From Ectothiorhodospira sp. BSL-9 (GTDB taxonomy: Bacteria > Pseudomonadota > Gammaproteobacteria > Ectothiorhodospirales > Ectothiorhodospiraceae), in the NCBI RefSeq assembly GCF_001632845.1, contig NZ_CP011994.1:1612001-1676000 (forward strand): 64,000 nt of DNA. Direction: 5' to 3'. Below the pieces are notes generated by a model. It saw nothing but the letters and a program-made list of their open reading frames with translations. It was not told the origin of the DNA and searched no databases. A program made the translations under genes and the position numbers. Below, piece by piece: positions 46,483 through 55,389 of the stretch. Position 1 is the stretch's first letter. Every line of letters begins with the position of its first letter.

Positions 46483-47553
46483 TCAGGTTCTGGTGCGGCC
46501 AGATGCTCTGGGTGCTCCAATGCGGGACCAAATGGCTTTTGCCAGGCTGGCAGCAAGGTAACGCCAGCTGGCGGTATGCCATGGATTTAGCTGAATGGCT
46601 TCAAGGCATGATTTTGCGGCGAGACGAGGTTGCCCTCCCCAGTAGTGGTGATGGGCAAAATCAAAGTGCGTTTGTGCGATGCGTCGTTTAACTGCTGTCC
46701 CATCCGCGATTTGTCCATCGGGCCCCTCAAGGCCCCAACGCGAGATGGTTCGTTTTAAAATTAGACCCTCATAGTTGAGGTCTGGCCATTTCCTAATACA
46801 CCCATTGCCATGGAGCCGGTACAAGGCCAGAACCGGTTCCAATTGATGAATCTCGGTATGGCGGGAGGCTCGGATCCAGTAGTCGTAGTCCTGGCCTCGC
46901 TTGAGCTCTGGGTCGAATCTCCCAACTCTTTCGATTAGTTCACGTCGCGCTACCACTGTAATTGTGTGGAGGAGCGAGCCACCTGTGAGCAATCGGTCAT
47001 AAAGCCAGCCGGAACATTCTGGAATGATACTGGCCTGAGGTGAGTGCGGGGCAGCGCCAACGAGGCTCATGGCATGCGGAGGTGGGAATCGGCCCTTGGC
47101 ATCTGGCTTCCATGTTTGCCATCGAGAGTAAACCAATCCAATTTCAGGGTGGGCTTCCAGATAGGCAATTTGGGTAGAGAGTTTGGCGGGCAGCCAGATG
47201 TCATCGGAGTCCAGGAAAGCAATGTAGTGTCCTTGTGCCACGTCCAATCCACGATTCCTAGCCACCGCCGCACCTTGGTTACCCTGTTGGATAACCCTTA
47301 TGCGGTCACCATAGGCGGCGAGTATGTTAAGTGTCTCATCCGTGGAGCCATCGTCGATGACAATAACTTCCTTGTTCGGGTAGTCCTGGTCCAACACGCT
47401 ATTAATGGATTCGGAGATAAATTGGGCGGTGTTGTAGCTGGGGATAAGTATCGAAACCTTTGGCTGGCTTCGTTGCGGGATGGTCTCACTCAATGTCCGG
47501 GTCTCCTGGGGTGAGGTGTTCTTGCGGTATGCTCGAAAATGACGAGTGTGCAT
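46483..47553 (-). CDS. GT2 glycosyltransferase
   Basis: 356-aa inverting GT-A glycosyltransferase. Nucleotide-binding start KVSILIPSYNTAQFISESIN, then VIVIDDGSTDETLNILAAYG and the metal-binding region IAFLDSDDIWLPAKL. ELKRGQDYDYWIRASRH carries the probable catalytic acidic residue. I used the ATG at 47553; a TTG at 47631 extends the frame but has no support. The C-terminal 60 residues are helical and Trp-rich (HHHYWGGQPRLAAKSCLEAI). Donor and acceptor unknown. Confidence 0.87.
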   Translation of the reverse strand: MHTRHFRAYRKNTSPQETRTLSETIPQRSQPKVSILIPSYNTAQFISESINSVLDQDYPNKEVIVIDDGSTDETLNILAAYGDRIRVIQQGNQGAAVARNRGLDVAQGHYIAFLDSDDIWLPAKLSTQIAYLEAHPEIGLVYSRWQTWKPDAKGRFPPPHAMSLVGAAPHSPQASIIPECSGWLYDRLLTGGSLLHTITVVARRELIERVGRFDPELKRGQDYDYWIRASRHTEIHQLEPVLALYRLHGNGCIRKWPDLNYEGLILKRTISRWGLEGPDGQIADGTAVKRRIAQTHFDFAHHHYWGGQPRLAAKSCLEAIQLNPWHTASWRYLAASLAKAIWSRIGAPRASGRTRT

Positions 47554-47913
47554 TAGTAGGCGGTAGCAATCAAAGTGAGTTTGAACAGCGGGATTGATAG
47601 AGGTTGTTCTACGGGAGTTTCCGAATTCCAATATCTGGATATATCAGGGATATCCAATATAACGCCTTGCACAGTGAGGCGGGTCGCGCGACTTGGCTTA
47701 TATGTAAAGAGGACATTAGCGGTGCGGACCCCATATTCGCGCGTTTTAATGCATGCTTGCAGAAAGGGGGGAGATCAATAAACCGAAAACACGCGATAAG
47801 TGGCTTGAAGGGAGAATGCCTCGCGCCTCAAAAGTGGCGGTATGACATTTGATCATACATCACGACCGCCAACTGGCCTCCCGTTCAAAATGCAAGAAAT
47901 AGGCTCTCCCGGA
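47554..47913. other. Intergenic gap, no gene seen
   Basis: 360 bp between two minus-strand genes, clearly more A+T-rich than the surroundings. Both strands carry only short frames without ribosome sites. There is a short palindromic stretch (ATATCTGGATATATCAGGGATATCC region near 47630-47655). It could hold the promoter of the GT2 gene, but I see no strong consensus. Confidence 0.5.
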
Positions 47914-48543
47914 TCAGATTATCGTGACGCTGAGTGCTGGCCTTGGAAACGATGAATATCGAAGAACAACACAGTTAAGAATAAGAATTATTTTTACCGT
48001 GCCCTGGGGGGAAAGCCCGGCTCGTGCGAGCGCCTTCTGAGAGGCATAATTACGAGGTGAAGTCTCGGATACAGCGGCCCTGAAACCAGCATCCCTCGCG
48101 GCAACAAGACGAGCCCGGATCGATTGCGTCTGCAGTCCGCGCCCACGGAAGGGGGTAAGCGTTCTGGCGTTACCGAGAAGCGCGAAATCGGTTCCAAAAC
48201 CCAGCATCTTGAGGGTCGCAGAGCCTTTCATGACGAAGGCGAAGTGTGCGAGCTGACTTCCCTCGTAGGCGACAATACCTAAAGCCGTGCCCTTGCGGAT
48301 GTCATCAAGGTAAGCTTGGTTTGAGATGGTGGCCGTGAGCAGGTCTGTAATGATGGGTTCTGACAGGTCTTCGGGGCTCCTGAGTAGCGAAAGCTTGATG
48401 CCTTCAGGCCACTCCGGCCCTTGGATACCGACGAGTTCGTGCTTGAACACGACATGCGACTTATAGCGCACGACGCGGCTCGCGACAAAGCGTAGCAGTT
48501 CATCCGGCCCCATACCTTGGGTCCGGGCTCGAATTCTATTCAT
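47914..48543 (-). CDS. GNAT-like N-acyltransferase
   Basis: 209-aa GNAT-fold protein. The beta-strand ALGIVAYEGSQLAHFAFVMK leads to the acetyl-CoA loop LTPFRGRGLQTQSIRARLVA, a good match to the R/Q-x-x-G-x-G/A signature, and then AAVSETSPRNYASQKALARA. The ATG at 48543 is preferred; a GTG at 48567 also fits. The N-terminal layout (RTQGMGPDELLRFVASRVVR, then KHELVG) parallels the GNAT-like protein at 32984. The 3' third (IILILNCVVLRYSSF) is hydrophobic. Acyl donor and acceptor unknown. Confidence 0.75.
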   Translation of the reverse strand: MNRIRARTQGMGPDELLRFVASRVVRYKSHVVFKHELVGIQGPEWPEGIKLSLLRSPEDLSEPIITDLLTATISNQAYLDDIRKGTALGIVAYEGSQLAHFAFVMKGSATLKMLGFGTDFALLGNARTLTPFRGRGLQTQSIRARLVAARDAGFRAAVSETSPRNYASQKALARAGLSPQGTVKIILILNCVVLRYSSFPRPALSVTII

Positions 48544-48596
48544 CAAGTTGCCACTGGAGGTGGTCACTGTGGTGTCATAGGTGAGGTCATTTGAAA

Positions 48597-49541
48597 TCAG
48601 GCAGCCTTCCGTCGGATGAACTTCTTCAGTCCATGCTTTAGCCCTATCTTGTCGAGAATACTGCCAGCCGTATCGCTGCAGGTGTTGAGCGCGCGGTGCG
48701 TCTGCAAGCTGATTCGGTTACCAGCGGTTGGCCTGAGCAGGAGAATATTGGAGCATGCAACCTGATGTGTGCTGAAGAGCAGTTTATGTTCGCCCCCCCC
48801 CTCGGTGAAATCGAAGAAGCGATAACGCTTTTCGGCAAAAAGGTGTTCCAGAGCAAGCCATAGTAGCACTGTGCCCGGTGAGTACTTGCCATAGGCGGGG
48901 TCGTAGCCAAGGTAAGCGTACTCCACGCTGGCACCTTTTACGGGACAATAAAGATACGAAACGGGACGGCCCCGATCGTATAGCAGGAAGCCGCGAACGC
49001 TGTTATTCGCCGCATGCTGGTGAAGACGTTCGACAAACACCGGGCCATCAGGCATGCCGGCGTCAAGCAGGCGCTCTTGGTAGGTAAGGGCGGATACCGT
49101 GCGTGCGTCAGCGTGAAATACTGCCATATCTTGAACCTCGTGGAATACCCGAAAATCCAGGCCCAAAGTGAACTCAGAGAATTTCTTTATTTTTCGTTTG
49201 AGGGTTGAGCGGGTCTTGCTAGAAAAACGCGCCAAGTAGTCGTCGAAAGTGCCCGATAAGTCGATGTAGCAGTGCTGGTATTGCTTGGCCTCGTAGGTGG
49301 TGAGCCCAGAAGTATCGGAAAGTGCGGCATCGCGCGCGACCTGCGGTAGCCTGGCCAGATATACTCCCGCGCATTCATCAGGAAGCACTGAGGGGACTGG
49401 TACTGACCTGCCGGCGGCGATCTCGTCCATTGAATGGATTTTCCGGAGCACAGGAATCTTTCGCTCGGCCAAGCCGATTTCGCCGAGTCGAAAGTTCAGA
49501 TAGAAGACGAATGGGGCGAATTCTTCGGTGTACGAATTCAC
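48597..49541 (-). CDS. FemAB/BioF2-like GNAT protein
   Basis: 314-aa protein of the BioF2 (CelD-like) GNAT group found in polysaccharide loci. The core is QHCYIDLSGTFDDYLARFSS with KTRSTLKRKIKKF (basic), then VRGFLLYDRGRPVSYLYCPV, EYAYLGYDPAYGKYSPGTVL and YRFFDFTEGGGEHKLLF, matching the second half of FemAB-type enzymes. The GTG start at 49541 overlaps the deacetylase stop (GTGA), which supports this start. It probably transfers an acyl or aminoacyl group to the glycan. Substrate unknown. Confidence 0.8.
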   Translation of the reverse strand: MNSYTEEFAPFVFYLNFRLGEIGLAERKIPVLRKIHSMDEIAAGRSVPVPSVLPDECAGVYLARLPQVARDAALSDTSGLTTYEAKQYQHCYIDLSGTFDDYLARFSSKTRSTLKRKIKKFSEFTLGLDFRVFHEVQDMAVFHADARTVSALTYQERLLDAGMPDGPVFVERLHQHAANNSVRGFLLYDRGRPVSYLYCPVKGASVEYAYLGYDPAYGKYSPGTVLLWLALEHLFAEKRYRFFDFTEGGGEHKLLFSTHQVACSNILLLRPTAGNRISLQTHRALNTCSDTAGSILDKIGLKHGLKKFIRRKAA

Positions 49542-50500
49542 AGCAATCTCCGCAGCAACTGCTCACCATGACGAATGATGGTGGGGAAGATGCCTACTCG
49601 TGGTATGGGTGGTGTGCTCGCGTGATATCCGGAGAAACTCGTCAAGTCCTGAAACCCGATGGTTGGAAAACGATCGGCGTTCTCAGAAAGAAACCCGCAA
49701 AGCCGTTCAAAGCGCCGGACAACCACCATGTCGGGCACAGAACGTCCCGACTTGAGTAATTCGAAGTTGTGGCTGAGTATGACGAAGTTCTCCCAGCCAT
49801 GTGCTTGGGCATCATTCATCGCTTCAGTCAATTCTTGCGCACTGCACGCGCCAATTTGAGCGTGGCGTGGACGGCCAAGCCCGTCCACGAAGATGGTCAT
49901 CGGGTAAAGCGAAAGGTCACATCTTCTGAAAGGACTATAATGGGGGTGATCGTCTTGTAAATCCGGTGCACTGACAGCGCGAGTAGCGTTGAGGCTGCTG
50001 TCGAAGGTGATGCCGTTGTCCTGCAAGGCCCAGAAGGTATCGGCATTGCAGGCGAAATTGCCGGCCCGGAAGGCATTGATCCCCTCAATGCCTGCTTCGC
50101 GCATCAATCGCAAGCCATGGGCCATGAGAGCGCGCTGCTCTTCGCGCGTGTAATAGGATAGGTGTTGGCGTTTTCGGTCGCTATCTGGTATGAGGCGAGG
50201 CCTAATCTCGTCTGTCCACTCGGGGTGAAGGTGCAACTGCACCTCATGGCCCGCCTCCGAGATCAACCCAGTGATCTCTGCCAAGCGCTCAACGCCAAAG
50301 CGTCCCGCAAACAGAGGTTCCACAAAGAACACGCCAATGAGTCCATGGCGATTGAGGATCTCCAGGGTCTTGGGCAGGGCGTAGTGCCCGGCAGCGGAAC
50401 GACCGTACACATAACGACTAAACGCATCGGGAAAGTCCGCATCAAGGGACTCCCAGCCGTTGCACCAAATTTCGATATCGAAAGTGAGCAGTATATTCAA
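49538..50500 (-). CDS. Polysaccharide deacetylase-like protein
   Basis: 320-aa NodB-fold protein. It opens NILLTFDIEIWCNGW, whose acidic residues take the place of the TFDDG motif. VQLHLHPEW supplies histidines and FRAGNFACNADTFWALQDNG the Arg/Ala motif, then FVILSHNFELL. The start is a TTG (no ATG nearby), unusual but supported by the conserved-looking N-terminus. First gene of the minus-strand run that ends with the ABC exporter at 42.1 kb. It is the third deacetylase-like gene of the locus. Confidence 0.82.
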   Translation of the reverse strand: MNILLTFDIEIWCNGWESLDADFPDAFSRYVYGRSAAGHYALPKTLEILNRHGLIGVFFVEPLFAGRFGVERLAEITGLISEAGHEVQLHLHPEWTDEIRPRLIPDSDRKRQHLSYYTREEQRALMAHGLRLMREAGIEGINAFRAGNFACNADTFWALQDNGITFDSSLNATRAVSAPDLQDDHPHYSPFRRCDLSLYPMTIFVDGLGRPRHAQIGACSAQELTEAMNDAQAHGWENFVILSHNFELLKSGRSVPDMVVVRRFERLCGFLSENADRFPTIGFQDLTSFSGYHASTPPIPRVGIFPTIIRHGEQLLRRLL

Positions 50501-50788
50501 GAGCGTCTTACCATCGCATTGTTGGGGCTAAGCCCATTTGGCTGTGACGTTTTAGCACAACGGGCAAGCTATTTCGATAAGGGATGGGGGGTGCGCGCGA
50601 CTTTGTGCCGAAATGGTCCGTGTCCGGCGTGCTAGGAGCACACAAGGCAGGCACTAACGTAGCGACTATGGTGCGCTGCGAGCCTGTGGTTATTAACCCG
50701 GCGACTATTTATGTCCGTCACGGCTCCGATAAATTTCTGATTTAAAAGAAATTAACTGCAAAATGAAGTGATTTGTTTGATTGCCGCG
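50501..50788. other. Intergenic region holding MITE copy B
   Basis: 288 bp between the deacetylase start and the stop of the beta-helix gene. The first 190 bp presumably hold the promoter of the minus-strand run, but I find no clear sigma-70 or sigma-54 consensus by eye. The rest is the MITE-like repeat copy B. No credible small gene. Confidence 0.5.
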
Positions 50789-50794
50789 CTAATG
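50691..50794. repeat. 104-bp MITE-like repeat, copy B (inverted relative to copy A)
   Basis: Starts with TATTAACCCGGC as copy A does, but the other end (GCCGCGCTAATG) differs from the perfect inverted repeat at three positions, so this copy is more decayed. Same length, 104 bp, and about 80% identical to copy A when reversed. Its degenerate end covers the last bases of the beta-helix gene including its stop codon. Confidence 0.78.
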
Positions 50795-53674
50795 GTATCG
50801 CTGACAGGGTTTACAATTCTCTACATTTGGCCCGATTCGACCCGATCGTCCGGGGTTTTCCTTGGCGTTGTCATCATAGGCACCCCATGTGTTGTGGTGT
50901 CGTGTTCGGTTGTTGAAGTCCACATTCAGCCCTGGGGCGACCAGTGTGTGTTCAATTGGATTAGGGGATTGCAAGGACCGATTGCGCGGGTATAAGTCCA
51001 GTCCTTCCAAGCCGGACTCTGGGGATATTAGCAATGCTCGTGCATCCGCACGATCCGCTGTGAAGTTCTGCCTGGAGTCGACGTGTCCCGGAAGCACAAG
51101 GGGATTGTCCGAAAAGACGGCGTTCCCCGCCACTACTTGTTCATAATCCGTGTCTGGCTGGACGATGTTGATACCGAAACCATTGGCCACGAACGTGTTC
51201 TTCAGGATGTGTACCTGCCTGGGCGTGTGGTTATGGGGCCGGACGATCAGTCCGTCTCCATGGTGGTTGACAAAAAGGTTGTTGTAGATTGCCAGATTGC
51301 CCTCGCCCTGAAACAGGCGCTCACTCGGGTTTTGGTAAAAGATATTCCCGTAAACGAGATACCTGTCATGCATTCCTACGCCTTCTGGCGGCCAGTGCCC
51401 AAGCAGGAGGTTAGGGCGGGCACTATTCCCCGTGCTTGAGCTTTGAGCCTTGCTGAAGACGTTGTAGCGGATGATGGTCTGTTGAGGATGGGATGGCATC
51501 CCGGGAACGAGATCCCGCACGTTCTGGTGCTTGATCTGAGCGTTGTAGCCGGTCGTTTTTTCGAACAGGTTGTTTTCGATGAGGCCGGCTACAAAGGGGG
51601 CAGATCCATCGGGTCGGCCAAGGTACATGCCGGTGCCAACGTTTCGAATCTCATTGTTGCGGATCACCCAGTTCCAGGCTGGCACCCGGGTGCTGATGCC
51701 TATGTGGCCCTGCGAGCGGTCGTAGTTCGATATCCGCAGGTACTGGATGGTGATGCTGTGCGTGTGCTCCCCCTCGCTTTCGGCCACGATGGCGGCGGCG
51801 TTCTGTCCGCGCCCGTCCAGGGTGAGGTGTTGTATGACGAGGTGCGCTGAGTTTCGTAACTGGATTGTATTACGCCCGCTCCTGGCGAGGAATATTGCCG
51901 GCTCCCCCTCTGATGGGCCGGAGATGACGATGGGTGCGTCTGCCGTGCCACGCAGTTCGCGTAAATTGAGGGATTGGGTGTATTCACCGGGGGCGAGCTG
52001 AAGATGATCTCCTGGTTGGAGTTGGGACACCATCTCCCGAAGGTTGCCAGGATTGGCTTTTTTGGTTGTATTTTCGGGGATGTGGGTGACGGGGTGCTGT
52101 TCCGATGTCTGGACCTGTCGAGACCAGTCTGGAGGTGCGACCGAGCGAGGGTGATTCAGCAGATTCATCACCAAGTGGTGATGGCGGTCCTCGATCTCTG
52201 ACAATAGGTCGCATTCCCCGGATTTGTATTCAATGGCGCCAATGTCCGAGGGGCTTGACCGTGATTGCCCGCAGAAGTCGTGCGCGATAGCTGATGGGAA
52301 GGAGCCTTGGGCGACGATTCGGCGGCCATCATTGAGTTGCATATTGCCGAGGTGGGGAGCCAGCATCCATTTTTTTTGGGAGCCAATCCCCTTTCCCAGT
52401 GCGGTGTCCCCGAGCCAGTCGACTGCCGATACAGCGGCTTCACTGGACGTGCGTACCAAACGATCCACCCATGCTATGTCGGCCACAGGTCGGGTAGGGT
52501 TGGGAATGGAGAGTCTTCGTTTGATCGCGGGGATGTAGCTGGCACGGCTGAACCAGCCCGTCTCGATGTTGTGGGTGGATTCGACGTCGCTGCCATCGCG
52601 TGGCCATACGGTGCCGGTTAGCAGGTTATCCGTGATGAGGGCCGTGGTTTCGGGATATCGTGCCTGGATTCCGTAGGCGTTATGGATGGTGTTGTTGGAA
52701 ACCTGAGTGTTTGGGGCGCGATGTAGGTGGATGCCCGGCTCGTCCGGACAGTTGAGGATGATGTTATTGGTGATTTGGGCGGACTCCACTTCCGGGCAGT
52801 TTCCGGCACAGGTGCCGATGCGTCGGAAATCCATATGTTGTTGATGTGTGCCGCTACTCCCGAGAGAGAGGCCGATACGCTGGCCACCTTGATGTCTCCA
52901 TTCGCACATGATCAGGTTTCTGTCGATGCGGGTTCCATAGGCGCCTCCCCGGATGATGGCGCCTGTGGCGTAGCGATCCTGTCGATGAGGGGAGGGGGCG
53001 ATGTCGGCGATGAAGTTTTGAGTGATGGTCCAGTCCTGGCCTCCCGTCACCCGCATGGCAGCGACCGGGGTGCTGGTCTCACGGGGGTAGTCATTGATAA
53101 ACACGTTGGCTTTGACGGTGACGTGATCCGGGAATCGGCGCTCGCCCGAATCCCTACCCCCACTGCTCTCCAGAGCCGTATGGAAATTCTGGAATCGGTT
53201 CTCAATGACCTGCACGTGATTGGCCCCTTGAGTGAGATGGAGGGCGCGATGGGCCTGTTGGGTGCCCTGAAAATCCAGGCCACGGATGATCCAGTAAGCG
53301 CCCGACAGCTGGATTTGGGCGCTGCCACTGGACCAGAGACGTGCCTCCCCCGGAATGATTCCCTGTACGGTGATGGGGGTTTTGGGATGGCCGCTTTGCT
53401 CAAGCGTGAGGCCGGATATAAAGTAATCGCCCGGGGCGACGTTGATTGTGTCCCCGGGCTTTGCGGCCCTCAGTGCCTGGCGTAGTTCGCCAGCATCGCG
53501 GACGGTAACGAAATCACCATCAGCCAGGGCTGGCGTGGAGAGGCTTAGCCAGCCGGCCAGCGCCAAGGCGATGTTGATGAAAAGTGCCGGTTGCCACCTG
53601 CCGTTTTGGCTCGGGACCGGGGCGGTGCCCCCTGACGGTCTCATCACCGAGGCTGAGTTGGTGGGTGTTGTCAT
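50789..53674 (-). CDS. Exported double parallel beta-helix protein (PL6/chondroitinase B-like)
   Basis: About 961-aa secreted or periplasmic protein. The signal peptide is ALFINIALALAGWLSLSTPALA. Two right-handed beta-helix domains follow. The first is at about residues 55-480 (FVTVRDAGELRQALRAAKPG; DTINVAPGDYFISGLTLEQS). The second is at about 530-950 (LREMVSQLQPGDHLQLAPGE; DAPIVISGPSEGEPAIF). Each begins with the same GDxxxxAPGxY rung seen in alginate and chondroitin lyases. A fusion of two such domains is unusual. It may trim or bind the EPS. Start at ATG 53674; a GTG 12 bases earlier is possible. Confidence 0.83.
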   Translation of the reverse strand: MTTPTNSASVMRPSGGTAPVPSQNGRWQPALFINIALALAGWLSLSTPALADGDFVTVRDAGELRQALRAAKPGDTINVAPGDYFISGLTLEQSGHPKTPITVQGIIPGEARLWSSGSAQIQLSGAYWIIRGLDFQGTQQAHRALHLTQGANHVQVIENRFQNFHTALESSGGRDSGERRFPDHVTVKANVFINDYPRETSTPVAAMRVTGGQDWTITQNFIADIAPSPHRQDRYATGAIIRGGAYGTRIDRNLIMCEWRHQGGQRIGLSLGSSGTHQQHMDFRRIGTCAGNCPEVESAQITNNIILNCPDEPGIHLHRAPNTQVSNNTIHNAYGIQARYPETTALITDNLLTGTVWPRDGSDVESTHNIETGWFSRASYIPAIKRRLSIPNPTRPVADIAWVDRLVRTSSEAAVSAVDWLGDTALGKGIGSQKKWMLAPHLGNMQLNDGRRIVAQGSFPSAIAHDFCGQSRSSPSDIGAIEYKSGECDLLSEIEDRHHHLVMNLLNHPRSVAPPDWSRQVQTSEQHPVTHIPENTTKKANPGNLREMVSQLQPGDHLQLAPGEYTQSLNLRELRGTADAPIVISGPSEGEPAIFLARSGRNTIQLRNSAHLVIQHLTLDGRGQNAAAIVAESEGEHTHSITIQYLRISNYDRSQGHIGISTRVPAWNWVIRNNEIRNVGTGMYLGRPDGSAPFVAGLIENNLFEKTTGYNAQIKHQNVRDLVPGMPSHPQQTIIRYNVFSKAQSSSTGNSARPNLLLGHWPPEGVGMHDRYLVYGNIFYQNPSERLFQGEGNLAIYNNLFVNHHGDGLIVRPHNHTPRQVHILKNTFVANGFGINIVQPDTDYEQVVAGNAVFSDNPLVLPGHVDSRQNFTADRADARALLISPESGLEGLDLYPRNRSLQSPNPIEHTLVAPGLNVDFNNRTRHHNTWGAYDDNAKENPGRSGRIGPNVENCKPCQRYH

Positions 53675-53840
53675 GGTCCTTGGCACTCAGGGTGTTGTTG
53701 GCCCACCCAAATTCAATCACTGAATGGGTTGGGTTACAACCGCTGTTGGAATGAAGGCCTCTTTCGAGGGGCGCCCTGTGCGATTTCCCTTCATGATGAG
53801 ATGATGCTGCCTACTCACGTTTAGAGCAACGCATTTACCC

Positions 53841-55349
53841 ATGTCAAAGAGAGTGGTTCTTTGGGCCTGGCTATCCTGGGTGGCAGTCCTGTACGCCACC
53901 CTGATGCCCTTCGAGTTCGGCAACCAGAGTTTTGCCCAGGCCTGGTCTCATTTCACAAGCCTAAGCTTCCCTCAGATGAGCGCCTCGGCGCGGCAGCAGT
54001 GGGTGGCCAATATCCTCATGTTCTTGCCCCTTGGGCTGTTCTGGGCGGCCTGGTTGTCCGGCTATGTGCGCGGTTTCCTGGGCCATTTACTGGTGGGGCT
54101 GTTCGTGGCCCTGCTGGCCCTGGCAACCACCGCGATGGTGGAGTTTCTGCAGTTCTGGTTGCCCCGCCGAGAGCCTTCGCTGCTGGATATGAGTGGCAAC
54201 TTTATCGGCGGGGTACTGGGGGTGTTGGCATGGTACGGCTTATCGGGGCCTGGACGTCGGTGGCTTGCCATGTTGCGCCAGGGGGGGCTTGGGGCCCTGC
54301 GGAGGGGGTTGGTGCTATATGTTGTCGCCTATGTGCTGTTTGCCTGGTTGCCGCTGGATTTCATGGTGTCCTGGCAGGAGTGGGCGGGCAAGCTGGATTC
54401 GGACAGCTGGGGGCTGTGGCGCGCGCCCGTGGGCGAGGACTTGGGGATTCGCTGGTGGGTGCTGCGGAGCATGATAGTGGTGATGACCTTGCCCATGGGG
54501 GTCCTGTTGGGCTGGTGGCTGGTGGAGCGTGTTCCGGCGGTGTCGGCGTTTGGCGTCATCCTGCTTGCTTTGGTGCCTGGTGTGGCGTTTGGTTTGCTGG
54601 TGGAGTTCGGCCAGTTTCTCACCGTGTCGGGCGTCGCCGAAGGGGGATCGGCCCTCTCACGCGCCTTGGGTGTGACGCTGGGCGTGGTGCTGTACGTTGG
54701 TCGCGCTTATTTCACCCCGCATCGGATGCGTTTTTGGGCACGCCCGGCGGTGCTTTTGCTGTTTATTCCCTATCTGCTTCTCATGGTGGTGCTCAACCTT
54801 GGGGGCAAGGGCTTTGCGCTGGAGACGGGGTCGGTGCTGGCCAAACTGGAATCGGTACGATTCCTGCCCTTCTGGTATCACTATATGGTGCCGGAGGCGG
54901 TTGCGATCGGAAGCCTGCTGCTGCATGTGGTGATGTATGTGCCGGTGGGCATCGGTGTGTGGTTGTGGCGCTGGGGGCCGGGGGGCATCACGCCTCGGCG
55001 GGGTTTGTGGCTGGCGGTCCTGTTGGCGTTCATGCTCGCTTTGGTGATGGAGACGGGCAAACTGTACATGGCGGGGTTGAGGCCGGATCCGACGAGCGTG
55101 TGGATTGCGGCGGCGGCCGGTTGGTTGGGGTGGCAGGCGTGTGCGGCGGCTTGGTGGGGGTTGCGTGGTGTTCGTGACTGGGGTGGTTGGGAGAAGGCCC
55201 ACCCTGGACGACCGGCTGTGCGGGAGAAGGGTTCACGCCAGCGTTTGGCGGATTCAGGGAGCGAATATCCGGGGGTGGAACCGGCGGATGCGGGGTTTGT
55301 TCGTGGCGAGGCGTTGGGGAGGGGGGGTGCACCGAGGCGGCAGGGCTGA
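53841..55349 (+). CDS. VanZ-family membrane protein
   Basis: 502-aa polytopic membrane protein with about ten hydrophobic segments. The VanZ signature is in the first part: WLSWVAVLYATLMPFEFG and QQWVANILMFLPLGLFWAAW, then TTAMVEFLQFWLPRREPSLLD. A second VanZ-like half is present (LLLHVVMYVPVGIGVWLWRW, then ALVMETGKLYMAGLRPDPTS). VanZ proteins are linked to envelope polymer genes and teicoplanin resistance; their biochemistry is not settled. The C-terminal 60 residues are charged and disordered-looking. Divergent from the beta-helix gene. Confidence 0.85.
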   Translation: MSKRVVLWAWLSWVAVLYATLMPFEFGNQSFAQAWSHFTSLSFPQMSASARQQWVANILMFLPLGLFWAAWLSGYVRGFLGHLLVGLFVALLALATTAMVEFLQFWLPRREPSLLDMSGNFIGGVLGVLAWYGLSGPGRRWLAMLRQGGLGALRRGLVLYVVAYVLFAWLPLDFMVSWQEWAGKLDSDSWGLWRAPVGEDLGIRWWVLRSMIVVMTLPMGVLLGWWLVERVPAVSAFGVILLALVPGVAFGLLVEFGQFLTVSGVAEGGSALSRALGVTLGVVLYVGRAYFTPHRMRFWARPAVLLLFIPYLLLMVVLNLGGKGFALETGSVLAKLESVRFLPFWYHYMVPEAVAIGSLLLHVVMYVPVGIGVWLWRWGPGGITPRRGLWLAVLLAFMLALVMETGKLYMAGLRPDPTSVWIAAAAGWLGWQACAAAWWGLRGVRDWGGWEKAHPGRPAVREKGSRQRLADSGSEYPGVEPADAGFVRGEALGRGGAPRRQG

Positions 55350-55389
55350 TGTGTTCGGTGCGGGATAGGTCCGTTGGGCTGGTTTTGGC

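Noticed and set aside
53641-53700. Sigma-54 promoter TTGGCAC before the VanZ gene
   Set aside because: A good -24 part (TTGGCAC) but the -12 position reads GT instead of GC at the required spacing.
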